In this document: in pieces, positions 1-7,999 of the stretch
Layout: each line of letters begins with the position of its first letter
Numbering within the stretch: the first letter of the stretch is position 1
Source: Flagellimonas algicola
Lineage (GTDB): Bacteria > Bacteroidota > Bacteroidia > Flavobacteriales > Flavobacteriaceae
Reading direction: 5' to 3'
NCBI RefSeq assembly: GCF_005937185.1
Contig: NZ_VCNI01000001.1
Span: 1,670,657-1,734,656 of the forward strand
Length of the DNA stretch: 64,000 bases
Position numbers and translations under genes: made by a program
Notes under the pieces: model-generated
The model's database searches: none
What the model was told of the DNA's origin: nothing
The model's input: only the letters and a program-made list of their open reading frames with translations

Positions 1-1368
1 TCCTTCTTCACTATCATTCAGTCCCCATTCCATTTTTGCAATCTCTGGAATTTCGTTCTTGAGATTTTCAAAAGCTTTTATAGCAACATTGATTTGTTGT
101 TCCGTGGCATCCGCTTTGTATTTTAAATTTACTATATGCCTTAAAACTTTTCCATTTCTATTGATTTTAGGGGAGATCTTATAAGTCACCAACTTTTTTA
201 GATCAAAACTGTTAGAACCGGCAATAAGAAAATCTTCACCAGCAATTTTATGAGACCTTAAACCATAGTAGATCGGAAATCCGGTTTCTAAATAATTTAT
301 TGGAGTAAGAATTCCATTTTCATCCAGTCTACAAAGTTGAATGCTAGTATCGTCTCTTGTGCCTACGGCCAACACGGCTTCGTTGTTTTTCACATGAACA
401 ATTTCAATCCTTGTTTGCCCTGATAGTTTGGTGCTTTCATCATCAAGCAAGATGGAATGAGGTGCCAAAGCGCCTTTATTATTTACTTTAAATACACTTA
501 CACCGTCGCCATGGTAAACAAAGTCAGGTCTTTTAATAAAGCCGCTTCTGGTATAATATTTATGATGCCTATGACCTACAATAACATAATAATTTCCTCC
601 CAATTTCACACCGGTTACGGGATAAGCTCCGGTGAGGTATCTGTCCGTTGTATTGTCTGAAATATTGTTGATATTCTTGAATTTACCATTTTCATAAACT
701 CTAAAACTACTTATGCCATTATCTTGAAACCCTCCTGTATATAAAAAGGTCTTTCCATTGATTTTATGGGTAAACATGCCAATAATTCCATCAGTATGGA
801 TTTTATCATTGTCTTTAACAGATTGCACATGGGTAAGTTTCCCATCATTATGTATTTTGAAACAACTCAGACCGGGTGTCTCTTCCAAGCCACCAACAAA
901 AAGGTATGATGATTGTTTCATATGCACCACTTGCAAAGTAATTGCGACTCCAAGGTGCATTTCATCTGTATCCTCAATCATATAAGCACGTTCAAGAGAT
1001 CCATTGTCCAAAATTGTAAATACCTCAATTACATTTCCGAATTTGTTGGCTACAAATAGAAAATCCGTACCATTAATATTATCGGCGACCATACCTCGGG
1101 CCGGTCCTTTGTTTTTATATAGTTCATGACTGCTTATGGGGTTTAGCTTGCCATTTTTGTTTAAACTGTAAACATCTATATTTCCAGCACCCCCCGCGTA
1201 AACTACATGATTACCATCTTTTTCATAGCTTGTTACAGAAACCGTGTTGTTTCCAGATATATTTTTGAAGTCTTTTCGATACAGCATTAATTTGTTGGAA
1301 GCTTGCGCCAAACAAATGTGCGGTAGAAGTGATAGAATAATGAGCAAGTAACCTTTTATACCATTCAT
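1..1368 (-). CDS. Exported beta-propeller protein with C-terminal Dabb domain (3' end beyond window)
   Basis: The frame opens at an ATG at 1368 on the minus strand and runs off the window at position 1 without a stop, so about 456 residues are visible. A signal peptide is followed by repeated blade-like segments (patterns such as FLYTGGFQDNGISSFRV and YLFVGGLEETPGLSCFKI), typical of 6-phosphogluconolactonase-like seven-bladed propellers. From about residue 408 the sequence changes to LRHIVNLKY, then an ALKNEIP-like helix, which resembles the start of a stress-responsive A/B barrel (Dabb) domain. It follows the first FAD-oxidoreductase module and probably ends that operon. The propeller call is fairly secure, the Dabb call is moderate, and the function is unknown. 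Confidence 0.7.
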   Translation of the reverse strand, partial: MNGIKGYLLIILSLLPHICLAQASNKLMLYRKDFKNISGNNTVSVTSYEKDGNHVVYAGGAGNIDVYSLNKNGKLNPISSHELYKNKGPARGMVADNINGTDFLFVANKFGNVIEVFTILDNGSLERAYMIEDTDEMHLGVAITLQVVHMKQSSYLFVGGLEETPGLSCFKIHNDGKLTHVQSVKDNDKIHTDGIIGMFTHKINGKTFLYTGGFQDNGISSFRVYENGKFKNINNISDNTTDRYLTGAYPVTGVKLGGNYYVIVGHRHHKYYTRSGFIKRPDFVYHGDGVSVFKVNNKGALAPHSILLDDESTKLSGQTRIEIVHVKNNEAVLAVGTRDDTSIQLCRLDENGILTPINYLETGFPIYYGLRSHKIAGEDFLIAGSNSFDLKKLVTYKISPKINRNGKVLRHIVNLKYKADATEQQINVAIKAFENLKNEIPEIAKMEWGLNDSEEG

Positions 1369-1481
1369 AGTTTTTTATTTATATTGATGTTTTACCGCTA
1401 ACAAGAATATGCCAGTCTTGTTTTATGGCTTAAACCTCTTCGCTTCCAACAACGCATAACACCCAAATAGCACCATTTTTC

Positions 1482-2618
1482 TTATTGCAGGTAATCCGAG
1501 TATTTGTTGAAATAGGATTGCAATAGCTGCTTTTGGTCTTCTGACAATTTTTGTTTGTTCAAAAACCAATAGATTCTTCTGTTTAAAATTGAATAATCTT
1601 CTTCAAGCAAGGGAATCATTTTTTTTATGGCTTCGTCGGATGCGACGTTCTTCTTTTCAAGAATGGTAAGAAACAGATCGATTTCCTGATAATTTCTCGA
1701 AGCTGTAAGCTTCGCCAAAAACCCATTTAAATAAGCTGGTGGAGGAGAAATTCCATAACCCAGCATTGAATTCCATAACATGGTTCTTCTCTTTTTGGAT
1801 TCTGTTTCCAACAAGTTTTTAACGGCCTCAAAATAGAGCGCCGTGGGGGCTTCCTCGAGATAATTGAGCGCCTCTTTAAAAAAATGCTGCCCTATTTCCG
1901 ATTTCGACGCCTGTTCCGTTATCGCTTTAAGTACAGCATCAGCATAATGTTTGCGTTTGGTGAACTCCTGCAGAGCAAATTCTTGCGTTATTCGGTCAGG
2001 GGCCTTCAGGTAGGTAAGCAGCTCTTCTTTATCGGACAATTTTCCGGTTATTCTTTGAATTTCGCTTACCGCTTCCCCATTGGCCCAATGCCATAAGGTG
2101 TAGCATGTCCATGCTCCGCCCAACACGGTTTTTTCTTCATCAAAAACGATGGACGTTTCCCCGGTGACGGCATCCACCTGACTTTCGCCATGAACTTTTT
2201 TGTGTGTTATTTCATAGTAAGAAAGATCGGCATAAGGAGAGCTTTTGTCCTTTAAGATTCGGTGCAGCTGTTCATAATCTTCGGGTAAAAACGGTTTGCC
2301 CTCTTTTTTTTCCAGAATTCTTCCATGCGTCAGTTCATATTTGCGATAGGTTCCAAAAGCGTCCCAATGCATTCTAATCGGAACAATTTTACAACGATGA
2401 TCAACGTAGATTACAGATTCGACGTCAAGATAATAGCCATCAATTTCATCGTTTTTTCCTCTTATCTCCCAAAGGTAAAATTCGTTGGACTGTCCTTCTT
2501 CAAAAGCCGGATGGTCAATGGTGACCAAGTGTTTTTTAACATCTTGACCATCTCCAATGTTAAAGAAGAAACTCGATAAAAGGAAAGCGATGAATATGTA
2601 ATCGATGAACACTTTCAT
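1482..2618 (-). CDS. Exported protein with FMN-attachment-like motif, HEAT-like C-terminus (module copy 1)
   Basis: A 378-residue protein with an N-terminal signal peptide (about residues 1-25). It is a paralogue of the protein at 6884-7999. Both share a D-x-x-C-K-x-x-x-I segment followed by a tryptophan, then the motif D149-A-V-T-G-E-T155, then a helical W-T-C-Y-T-x-W-H stretch. That motif resembles the D-x-x-[ST]-G-A-T site where flavin transferases attach FMN to a threonine in RnfG/NqrC-type domains, although here Ala is replaced by Glu. The rest is alpha-helical and looks like degenerate HEAT repeats. Its ATG overlaps the TGA of the upstream FAD oxidoreductase by four bases, so the two are probably translationally coupled. 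Flavin binding is inference. Confidence 0.6.
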   Translation of the reverse strand: MKVFIDYIFIAFLLSSFFFNIGDGQDVKKHLVTIDHPAFEEGQSNEFYLWEIRGKNDEIDGYYLDVESVIYVDHRCKIVPIRMHWDAFGTYRKYELTHGRILEKKEGKPFLPEDYEQLHRILKDKSSPYADLSYYEITHKKVHGESQVDAVTGETSIVFDEEKTVLGGAWTCYTLWHWANGEAVSEIQRITGKLSDKEELLTYLKAPDRITQEFALQEFTKRKHYADAVLKAITEQASKSEIGQHFFKEALNYLEEAPTALYFEAVKNLLETESKKRRTMLWNSMLGYGISPPPAYLNGFLAKLTASRNYQEIDLFLTILEKKNVASDEAIKKMIPLLEEDYSILNRRIYWFLNKQKLSEDQKQLLQSYFNKYSDYLQ

Positions 2619-4495
2619 TTTTTATAACATCTAACCTCATATAACCTGCCAACCTGGGCTCCATAAGTTTCCTCCAAAGTGATACGAATGGCGGTGGTCT
2701 TAATGGTGTCAAAATTAAATTTGATCAAGCGCCTATTGTTTTCCTCCTTCTGACCAATTTTGGTCCATTTTCCCTGCGACCTCATTTCTAATTTTAATGA
2801 TTTCAGCAGCTCGGGTGGTATTGTGGTTGTGAATTGGTCATCTTCTCGGGAATCACTTCGCAGCATTAAATTTTTACGTGTATTGGTATCGCACTTAATT
2901 TCTACTTTGGAAAGCGTTATGGGCTTTTCCCATTCAAAGGTTACTTCGGCGGGTAGACCATCTGATTGCCAATGATTGATTTCCTCTCTTTCCTGTACGT
3001 CTCTTGAGTAACCATTTGTTAAAAGTTTGACATCTCCTGAACTGGTGGAGGATGCAAAAATTTCAGTGGCTTTTGGAGCCAAATCGTTTTTATCTTTTGA
3101 GGGTCTGTTAGGAATATAGGCATCATCCCTTAAAAGTTGCTCCTGCAACTCATTAATATGTGAATCCCGGAGTTCCCTGGGGTTAATGGACTTCTTAACA
3201 CACAAAGCTGCAGCGGTTCCAACAGCCTGTCCCATGGTGGCGCAGGTACCTTGTAATCTTGTTGAAGACAGGGCAATATGTGAAACACTTACATTACGCC
3301 CTGCAAAAAGCAGATTGGGAACGTTTTGGGAATAGAGGCAAGCAAATGGAATTTCGTAAACTTTGTCAAATCGGTAATGAAAATAACTTGCGGGTTCACT
3401 TAGATTTTCAATTCCTCCAGGGTTGTGTTCGTCCAATGACCAACCACCATATCCCACTGCGTCTTCAAAATGGTGATGGTTCATCAGGTCAACTTCGGTA
3501 AGGATGTGATCGCCCATAAATCTTCTAGATTCCCTTTTACCGGGGATGGAAGCCACCCAATCCAAAGCAAAATTTTCTGATTCGGGGTGGTTCCCCGAAT
3601 TTTTTATATAATCCCAAACACCATATAAATGACCCATTAGTCGATGCCTAATTTCTTCGGTTTCACCAATGATATCTTTATCGCTTCCCACTTCGACCCA
3701 CCAAAAACCATGGGTAAAGGGAAGGACGGAACGGTGCATTTTTGGTTTGTGCCCTTCGGTATAGGGAATAGCAAAAGAAGGCGGTTTGTATGGCATCGGT
3801 CTACCCATATCTTTTGAATGAAGAATAAGGGAAGCGCCCATTTGCCAATTATCCGGCTCATCCGGAGCATATTTCTCATTAAACTCCGCCTTCCCTTCCC
3901 TACCTGTTCGGTAAAGTGCTCCGGAAGTTGCGGCCATTAATCCATCACCTGAACAATCTATAAAATGTTTGGCGTAGATGGTATATTCTGTTTCCGTTGT
4001 CAATTGCCAACATTTCACCGATTTTATCTTCTTTCCTTTCATTTTGGCCTCAATGGCCTGGGTGTTCATCATTACCTTGAGGTTAGGTTCCTGCGTTACA
4101 TAATCATAAATGACATGGTCCCAAACATTATAGGCACCCTGCGGATTATTAAAGCGGTTGTGCAGGAGAATTTCCTCAACAATGCCGGTTTCCCTTTCGG
4201 GATGGCCATCTCTCAAATGGGTAACACCATTAAGGTGGACACGAATCTCACTTGATGCATTACCACCAAGAACTGAGCGGTCTTGCACCAATATTGTTTT
4301 GGCCCCATTTCTGGCAGAACTTACCGCAGCACAACATCCTGCCACACCACCCCCAGCAACCAGAACATCTACGTGCAACTCCTTTTTTCGTGTTGGCTTT
4401 CCTTTTTTACCGGTACCGACCTGATACCAATTATCTGATCTTCTTTCACCTCCATCAGTGTTAGATTCTACCGTACTTATGGACAACGGTATCAT
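2615..4495 (-). CDS. FAD-dependent oxidoreductase with C-terminal discoidin-like domain, probable Tat substrate
   Basis: Belongs to the FAD-dependent oxidoreductase family of PF12831 type. The dinucleotide-binding G-G-G-V-A-G lies at residues 48-53, followed by an LGGNASSEIRVH signature shared with the paralogue at 7996. Residues from about 480 to the end look like a discoidin (F5/8 type C) beta-sandwich that could bind carbohydrate. The first ATG in frame is at 4495, but the reading frame upstream stays open and encodes IIKRRNFIKKGTTGAVSA, a textbook twin-arginine leader. The real start is probably a non-ATG codon such as ATT at 4552, nine bases after the sulfatase stop. Its substrate is unknown; it is probably a periplasmic sugar or sugar-acid oxidoreductase. 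Confidence 0.8.
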   Translation of the reverse strand: MIPLSISTVESNTDGGERRSDNWYQVGTGKKGKPTRKKELHVDVLVAGGGVAGCCAAVSSARNGAKTILVQDRSVLGGNASSEIRVHLNGVTHLRDGHPERETGIVEEILLHNRFNNPQGAYNVWDHVIYDYVTQEPNLKVMMNTQAIEAKMKGKKIKSVKCWQLTTETEYTIYAKHFIDCSGDGLMAATSGALYRTGREGKAEFNEKYAPDEPDNWQMGASLILHSKDMGRPMPYKPPSFAIPYTEGHKPKMHRSVLPFTHGFWWVEVGSDKDIIGETEEIRHRLMGHLYGVWDYIKNSGNHPESENFALDWVASIPGKRESRRFMGDHILTEVDLMNHHHFEDAVGYGGWSLDEHNPGGIENLSEPASYFHYRFDKVYEIPFACLYSQNVPNLLFAGRNVSVSHIALSSTRLQGTCATMGQAVGTAAALCVKKSINPRELRDSHINELQEQLLRDDAYIPNRPSKDKNDLAPKATEIFASSTSSGDVKLLTNGYSRDVQEREEINHWQSDGLPAEVTFEWEKPITLSKVEIKCDTNTRKNLMLRSDSREDDQFTTTIPPELLKSLKLEMRSQGKWTKIGQKEENNRRLIKFNFDTIKTTAIRITLEETYGAQVGRLYEVRCYKK

Positions 4496-4560
4496 AGTTG
4501 CTGAAACAGCCCCCGTTGTTCCTTTTTTTATGAAATTTCTTCTTTTTATAATTCTAAATT

Positions 4561-6426
4561 TTATGGTCGAATCTTTGGGATTAGATTTTCGGGAATCTCC
4601 AATTTTTTATCATCGGCCCCTCCAGTAAAATTGCTGATGCTGTAACTGTTTGGTAAAGTCCAATCGCATTCGACCCGACCATCTCCCAAAACAATATTTC
4701 CCAATTTATTTCTATACCAATCCGCCAATGCACGGTATTCCTTTTTATCGGCCACATTGTTTTTTTCAAGTGGATCGATACGCAGATCATACAAAGCCAT
4801 ATCAGCTTTTGGTCGTTCACAAGTCAAGGCCCATCTGACATCTTTGTTTTGGTTAGGACTGTGTACATCGTCCCACATGTCCCTACTTCTCATGGAAAAA
4901 GCAAAATCTAAATTTCGCATATATGCCCGGTGACCATTTACCACATTAATTTCCCCTAAGGCATATTCGCGCTTTGGGGTTTTGTTCGCAGTGACTTCCT
5001 GCAGATCGTAACCATCGAGATAATTATACTCTTTGCTCGAAATATCCACACCACCTGCTGACAGAAAGGTAGGTGCGAAATCGACATACTCCACAATGTC
5101 CGTGTTCACCTTGCCCGCCGGAAACTTTTCCTTATCAGATGAAACTACAATGACTGCATCATGAACCGACTGCTTCCATGGGCCAAATTTTGCCATCACC
5201 CCCTGTTCTCCTAGATGCCATCCATGATCGCCTACGGTGTACACTATGAGATATTCTTCATTTTTTTCTTCGCAATACTTCTTAAATGATTTAACGGCAT
5301 CACCAATCAAGGCGTCTCCATAGGCGCAAAACGCATAGTAATCCCGTATGGCCTGAAGCTTTTCTTCTTCCTTTAACCGATCTGCCTTGCATTCGTTATA
5401 GTGTAGCACCAACTGAGGGGGGAAATTTGATAATTCATCGGTGCTGAACTCGGGAATTTTGTATTTTTTGTTCTTAAAAATATCTCGGTACTCTTTGGGT
5501 GGAATTACGGGGGTATGGGGCCATGTAAAACCTAAATGTAGAAATACAGGCTTGTCGTTGTCGGCACCATCTACCTCCCTACCGGAAATGGTCTTATATG
5601 ACTTCCCAGCATTTTTGAGGTAACTTTTCATTTCCTTTACAATCAATCCGTCTATGGTCTCCCCCGCAGGATTTGGATTTTGACCGCCAATGATCAGTGT
5701 GTTATGTGGCCGCGTGTATAATCTTAAAATATCAAAATCCTTATCGACCTTGGCATGCATCTTACGGTCCGCTTCAGGAATCTCCTTCTCAATATCATTG
5801 GTTATATATTCCAGTAAAGTGCCATCAGGATAAATGGTCGTCTCTTTCCTATTGATTAGTTTGAATATTCCATCGGGGAATTCAACTTTGGCCTTACCTG
5901 TAAAGATATCTCCGTAGCCCTGATTTTGTAGATCACTTTTGAAATGCACAACCAAATCGAACATGTCATCCGGCCTATTCTTGGATTTATCAAGGTACTT
6001 TTCAATCGACCAATGCGTCTTACCGAATGCTGCGGTACCATAGCCTTCGTTCCTTAAAATTTGAGATACCAACGGTTTTGATATATCGGCCTCTTGATGT
6101 GAATAAAACTTGTAATGGCCCGACCTGAACGGATATCTCCCTGTTAACATGGATGCCCTTGAAATTGCACACATAGGTGAATTATTATAAGCATTCACGA
6201 ACATGGTACCTTCAGCGGCCAACTTGTTTATATTTGGAGACATTACGAAACCCAACCCACTATCACTTTTTCCAGTGGTAGCCTCATTGTAGCATTCCAA
6301 GGCATCGGCCCTTTGATCATCGGTGATAATCCAAAGAATATTGGGTTGTTTTTCTTGGGCATATAAAGTCAAGCAAAAAAAGTAACTGGTAATACACCAT
6401 ATAACTTGTGCTCTAATTTTATTCAT
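4561..6426 (-). CDS. Secreted S1-family sulfatase with atypical active-site motif
   Basis: A 621-residue arylsulfatase-type protein with a Sec signal peptide ending near residue 24 (LYAQ). The family start PNILWIITDDQR carries the metal-binding D36-D37, and GDHGWHLGEQG near the middle is the second metal-site region. The residue normally matured to formylglycine is C86 in C86-A-I-S-R90. The usual consensus is C-x-[PSA]-x-R, so Ile at the third position is unusual and may affect maturation. The gene is followed almost directly by the FAD oxidoreductase, so they probably share a transcript. The substrate is likely a sulfated glycan or sugar, which cannot be told from sequence. Confidence 0.88.
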   Translation of the reverse strand: MNKIRAQVIWCITSYFFCLTLYAQEKQPNILWIITDDQRADALECYNEATTGKSDSGLGFVMSPNINKLAAEGTMFVNAYNNSPMCAISRASMLTGRYPFRSGHYKFYSHQEADISKPLVSQILRNEGYGTAAFGKTHWSIEKYLDKSKNRPDDMFDLVVHFKSDLQNQGYGDIFTGKAKVEFPDGIFKLINRKETTIYPDGTLLEYITNDIEKEIPEADRKMHAKVDKDFDILRLYTRPHNTLIIGGQNPNPAGETIDGLIVKEMKSYLKNAGKSYKTISGREVDGADNDKPVFLHLGFTWPHTPVIPPKEYRDIFKNKKYKIPEFSTDELSNFPPQLVLHYNECKADRLKEEEKLQAIRDYYAFCAYGDALIGDAVKSFKKYCEEKNEEYLIVYTVGDHGWHLGEQGVMAKFGPWKQSVHDAVIVVSSDKEKFPAGKVNTDIVEYVDFAPTFLSAGGVDISSKEYNYLDGYDLQEVTANKTPKREYALGEINVVNGHRAYMRNLDFAFSMRSRDMWDDVHSPNQNKDVRWALTCERPKADMALYDLRIDPLEKNNVADKKEYRALADWYRNKLGNIVLGDGRVECDWTLPNSYSISNFTGGADDKKLEIPENLIPKIRP

Positions 6427-6461
6427 AATGTTTTATTTTTATATTCTGTGTAACTACGAAT

Positions 6462-6770
6462 TTATTTTTTCAAACCTCCAAGCCTTCTTGCATCTAGATC
6501 TTTATGAAGCTCTTTTGAGGCTTATACCATATGTGGACATGCAATGTCAGTACCAGTTACAAAACCAACATTATAGTTTTCGCAATCGTGTGCCTGGCCT
6601 GAAATGGAGAATCTGTATATTGAAACCAATGAGCTCCTACAAAAGATTACATCACCGATATATTGGGTTCCACATGCGCGTGTGATCTGTTTGATCGGCA
6701 TCATGAATTATGCCCGGACGAAAAAGACCGGAATCCAATGCTCCTATATGATATTCTCCAATAAAATCGA
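6462..6770 (-). pseudogene. Possible decayed gene remnant between the two redox modules
   Basis: This 456-base gap upstream of the sulfatase holds no intact gene, but the minus strand reads like a broken protein. One frame around 6750-6657 gives ALDSGLFRPGIIHDADQTD and ends at a stop. A shifted frame then gives NYNVGFVTGTDIACPHMV, reaches a TAA at 6522-6524, and continues in frame as ASKELHKDLDARRLGGLKK to a TAA at 6462. The composition is protein-like, but I do not recognise the family. The stretch would be the tail of a former enzyme gene in the operon. The sulfatase promoter should also lie in this gap. Confidence 0.35.
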
Positions 6771-6883
6771 AAAAAGATATTCATTTAGAACATACATTTT
6801 CTAAATGTCCACTAGACATAATATAGACAAATGCGTAAGGGAGGTGATGTAGGTCAAATTGATACAAAAAGATCATTGTCTTT

Positions 6884-7999
6884 TTATTTCTTCCCATCTA
6901 AAAATTCCTTTGCCAGATAGGCGTAGGTTTGGTAGTCTAAATTTGCAAACGCCGCAATATTGTTTTTAACTTTTGGGTTCATTTCTTCCTTTCTATTTAG
7001 ATGCTTCAAATAACGCTTCAGCTGGTTTTTACTCATTGCAGAAAGTTTTTTTGATAAAATATAAGGTACATAGTCAGGTGCATCTCCCAAACAATTAATC
7101 ATCAAACTTCTACTACCCGAATCAACGGTGTCAAAAGCATCCCAAAAAGGTTTTTGTAAATCTGGGGCATCCTTATATTTTGAAACCAATCGTTTTGCTA
7201 TAATGCTTCGAACAAGGGGTGTACTCGTCTCAAAAACCTTGGCAATTTGCTTATAATGTTGTTTGTATTTCGGCGACCCTATTTTTCCAAGAGCAAAAAG
7301 TTGGTAATCATCATTGACACTGTAGAGCATGTTAATCGTCATAGCTTCATTCAAAACGGTTAATGAAAATGCTTTTAACTGTTCGCGTATCTCACCGTGG
7401 ACCAAATGCCACGCAGTATAGCACGAATACAATGCCCCTGATACAACAGATTCTTTAACACGGGCTATGGTAGCTCCAGATACGGCGTCAACACCATTTA
7501 CGCTACGCATCTTGGGTTTTTCTACCAACTGATCTACAGACCTTCTTCCCAAGATTGATTTATCGTCGGTCAACAACGCATGCAGTTTTTGATAATCCTC
7601 GATTTTAAATTCATCATGGTCATGTTTGGTAAGCGGGAGTCCAGGATAACGGTCAAAACCAGCGTACTCACCCAACAATGTCCAATACAATTTGATGTTC
7701 ATCAATTTACAGTCCCCATCTGCACAAACCGGTGTACTAATGTCGGAGGTATATAAAAAAGGGGTTTCTTTTTCATCGAGTAAGGCTACCACTTCTTGTC
7801 TGCCCATAGAATCAACCTGAATAAAGAATTCAGTTTCCCTCTCGGTTAATCGCATGCCCTCCTTCCATTCCAAGACAAAGAATTCCGGTGCTGTGTCCAT
7901 TACAACTCTTGTAGTCTTAAACGAAGAAATGCGTTTTACATCCTCTTGATTTCCAATAAGGAGTAGCACAATCAATGGGATTTGAAAAATAGATTTCAT
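6884..7999 (-). CDS. Exported protein with canonical FMN-attachment-like motif, HEAT-like C-terminus (module copy 2)
   Basis: A 371-residue paralogue of the protein at 1482-2618, with a short signal peptide. It carries D171-A-V-S-G-A-T177, an exact match to the D-x-x-[ST]-G-A-T pattern at which FMN is attached covalently to threonine in NqrC/RnfG-type proteins. The motif is followed by S-G-A-L-Y-S-C-Y-T-A-W-H. Upstream lies a D-G-D-C-K-L-M-N-I-K segment matching its paralogue. The C-terminal half is helical and HEAT-like. It overlaps the upstream FAD oxidoreductase by the same ATGA arrangement as copy 1. A role as the electron partner of that enzyme is inferred; no ApbE flavin transferase gene is visible in the window. 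Confidence 0.62.
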   Translation of the reverse strand: MKSIFQIPLIVLLLIGNQEDVKRISSFKTTRVVMDTAPEFFVLEWKEGMRLTERETEFFIQVDSMGRQEVVALLDEKETPFLYTSDISTPVCADGDCKLMNIKLYWTLLGEYAGFDRYPGLPLTKHDHDEFKIEDYQKLHALLTDDKSILGRRSVDQLVEKPKMRSVNGVDAVSGATIARVKESVVSGALYSCYTAWHLVHGEIREQLKAFSLTVLNEAMTINMLYSVNDDYQLFALGKIGSPKYKQHYKQIAKVFETSTPLVRSIIAKRLVSKYKDAPDLQKPFWDAFDTVDSGSRSLMINCLGDAPDYVPYILSKKLSAMSKNQLKRYLKHLNRKEEMNPKVKNNIAAFANLDYQTYAYLAKEFLDGKK

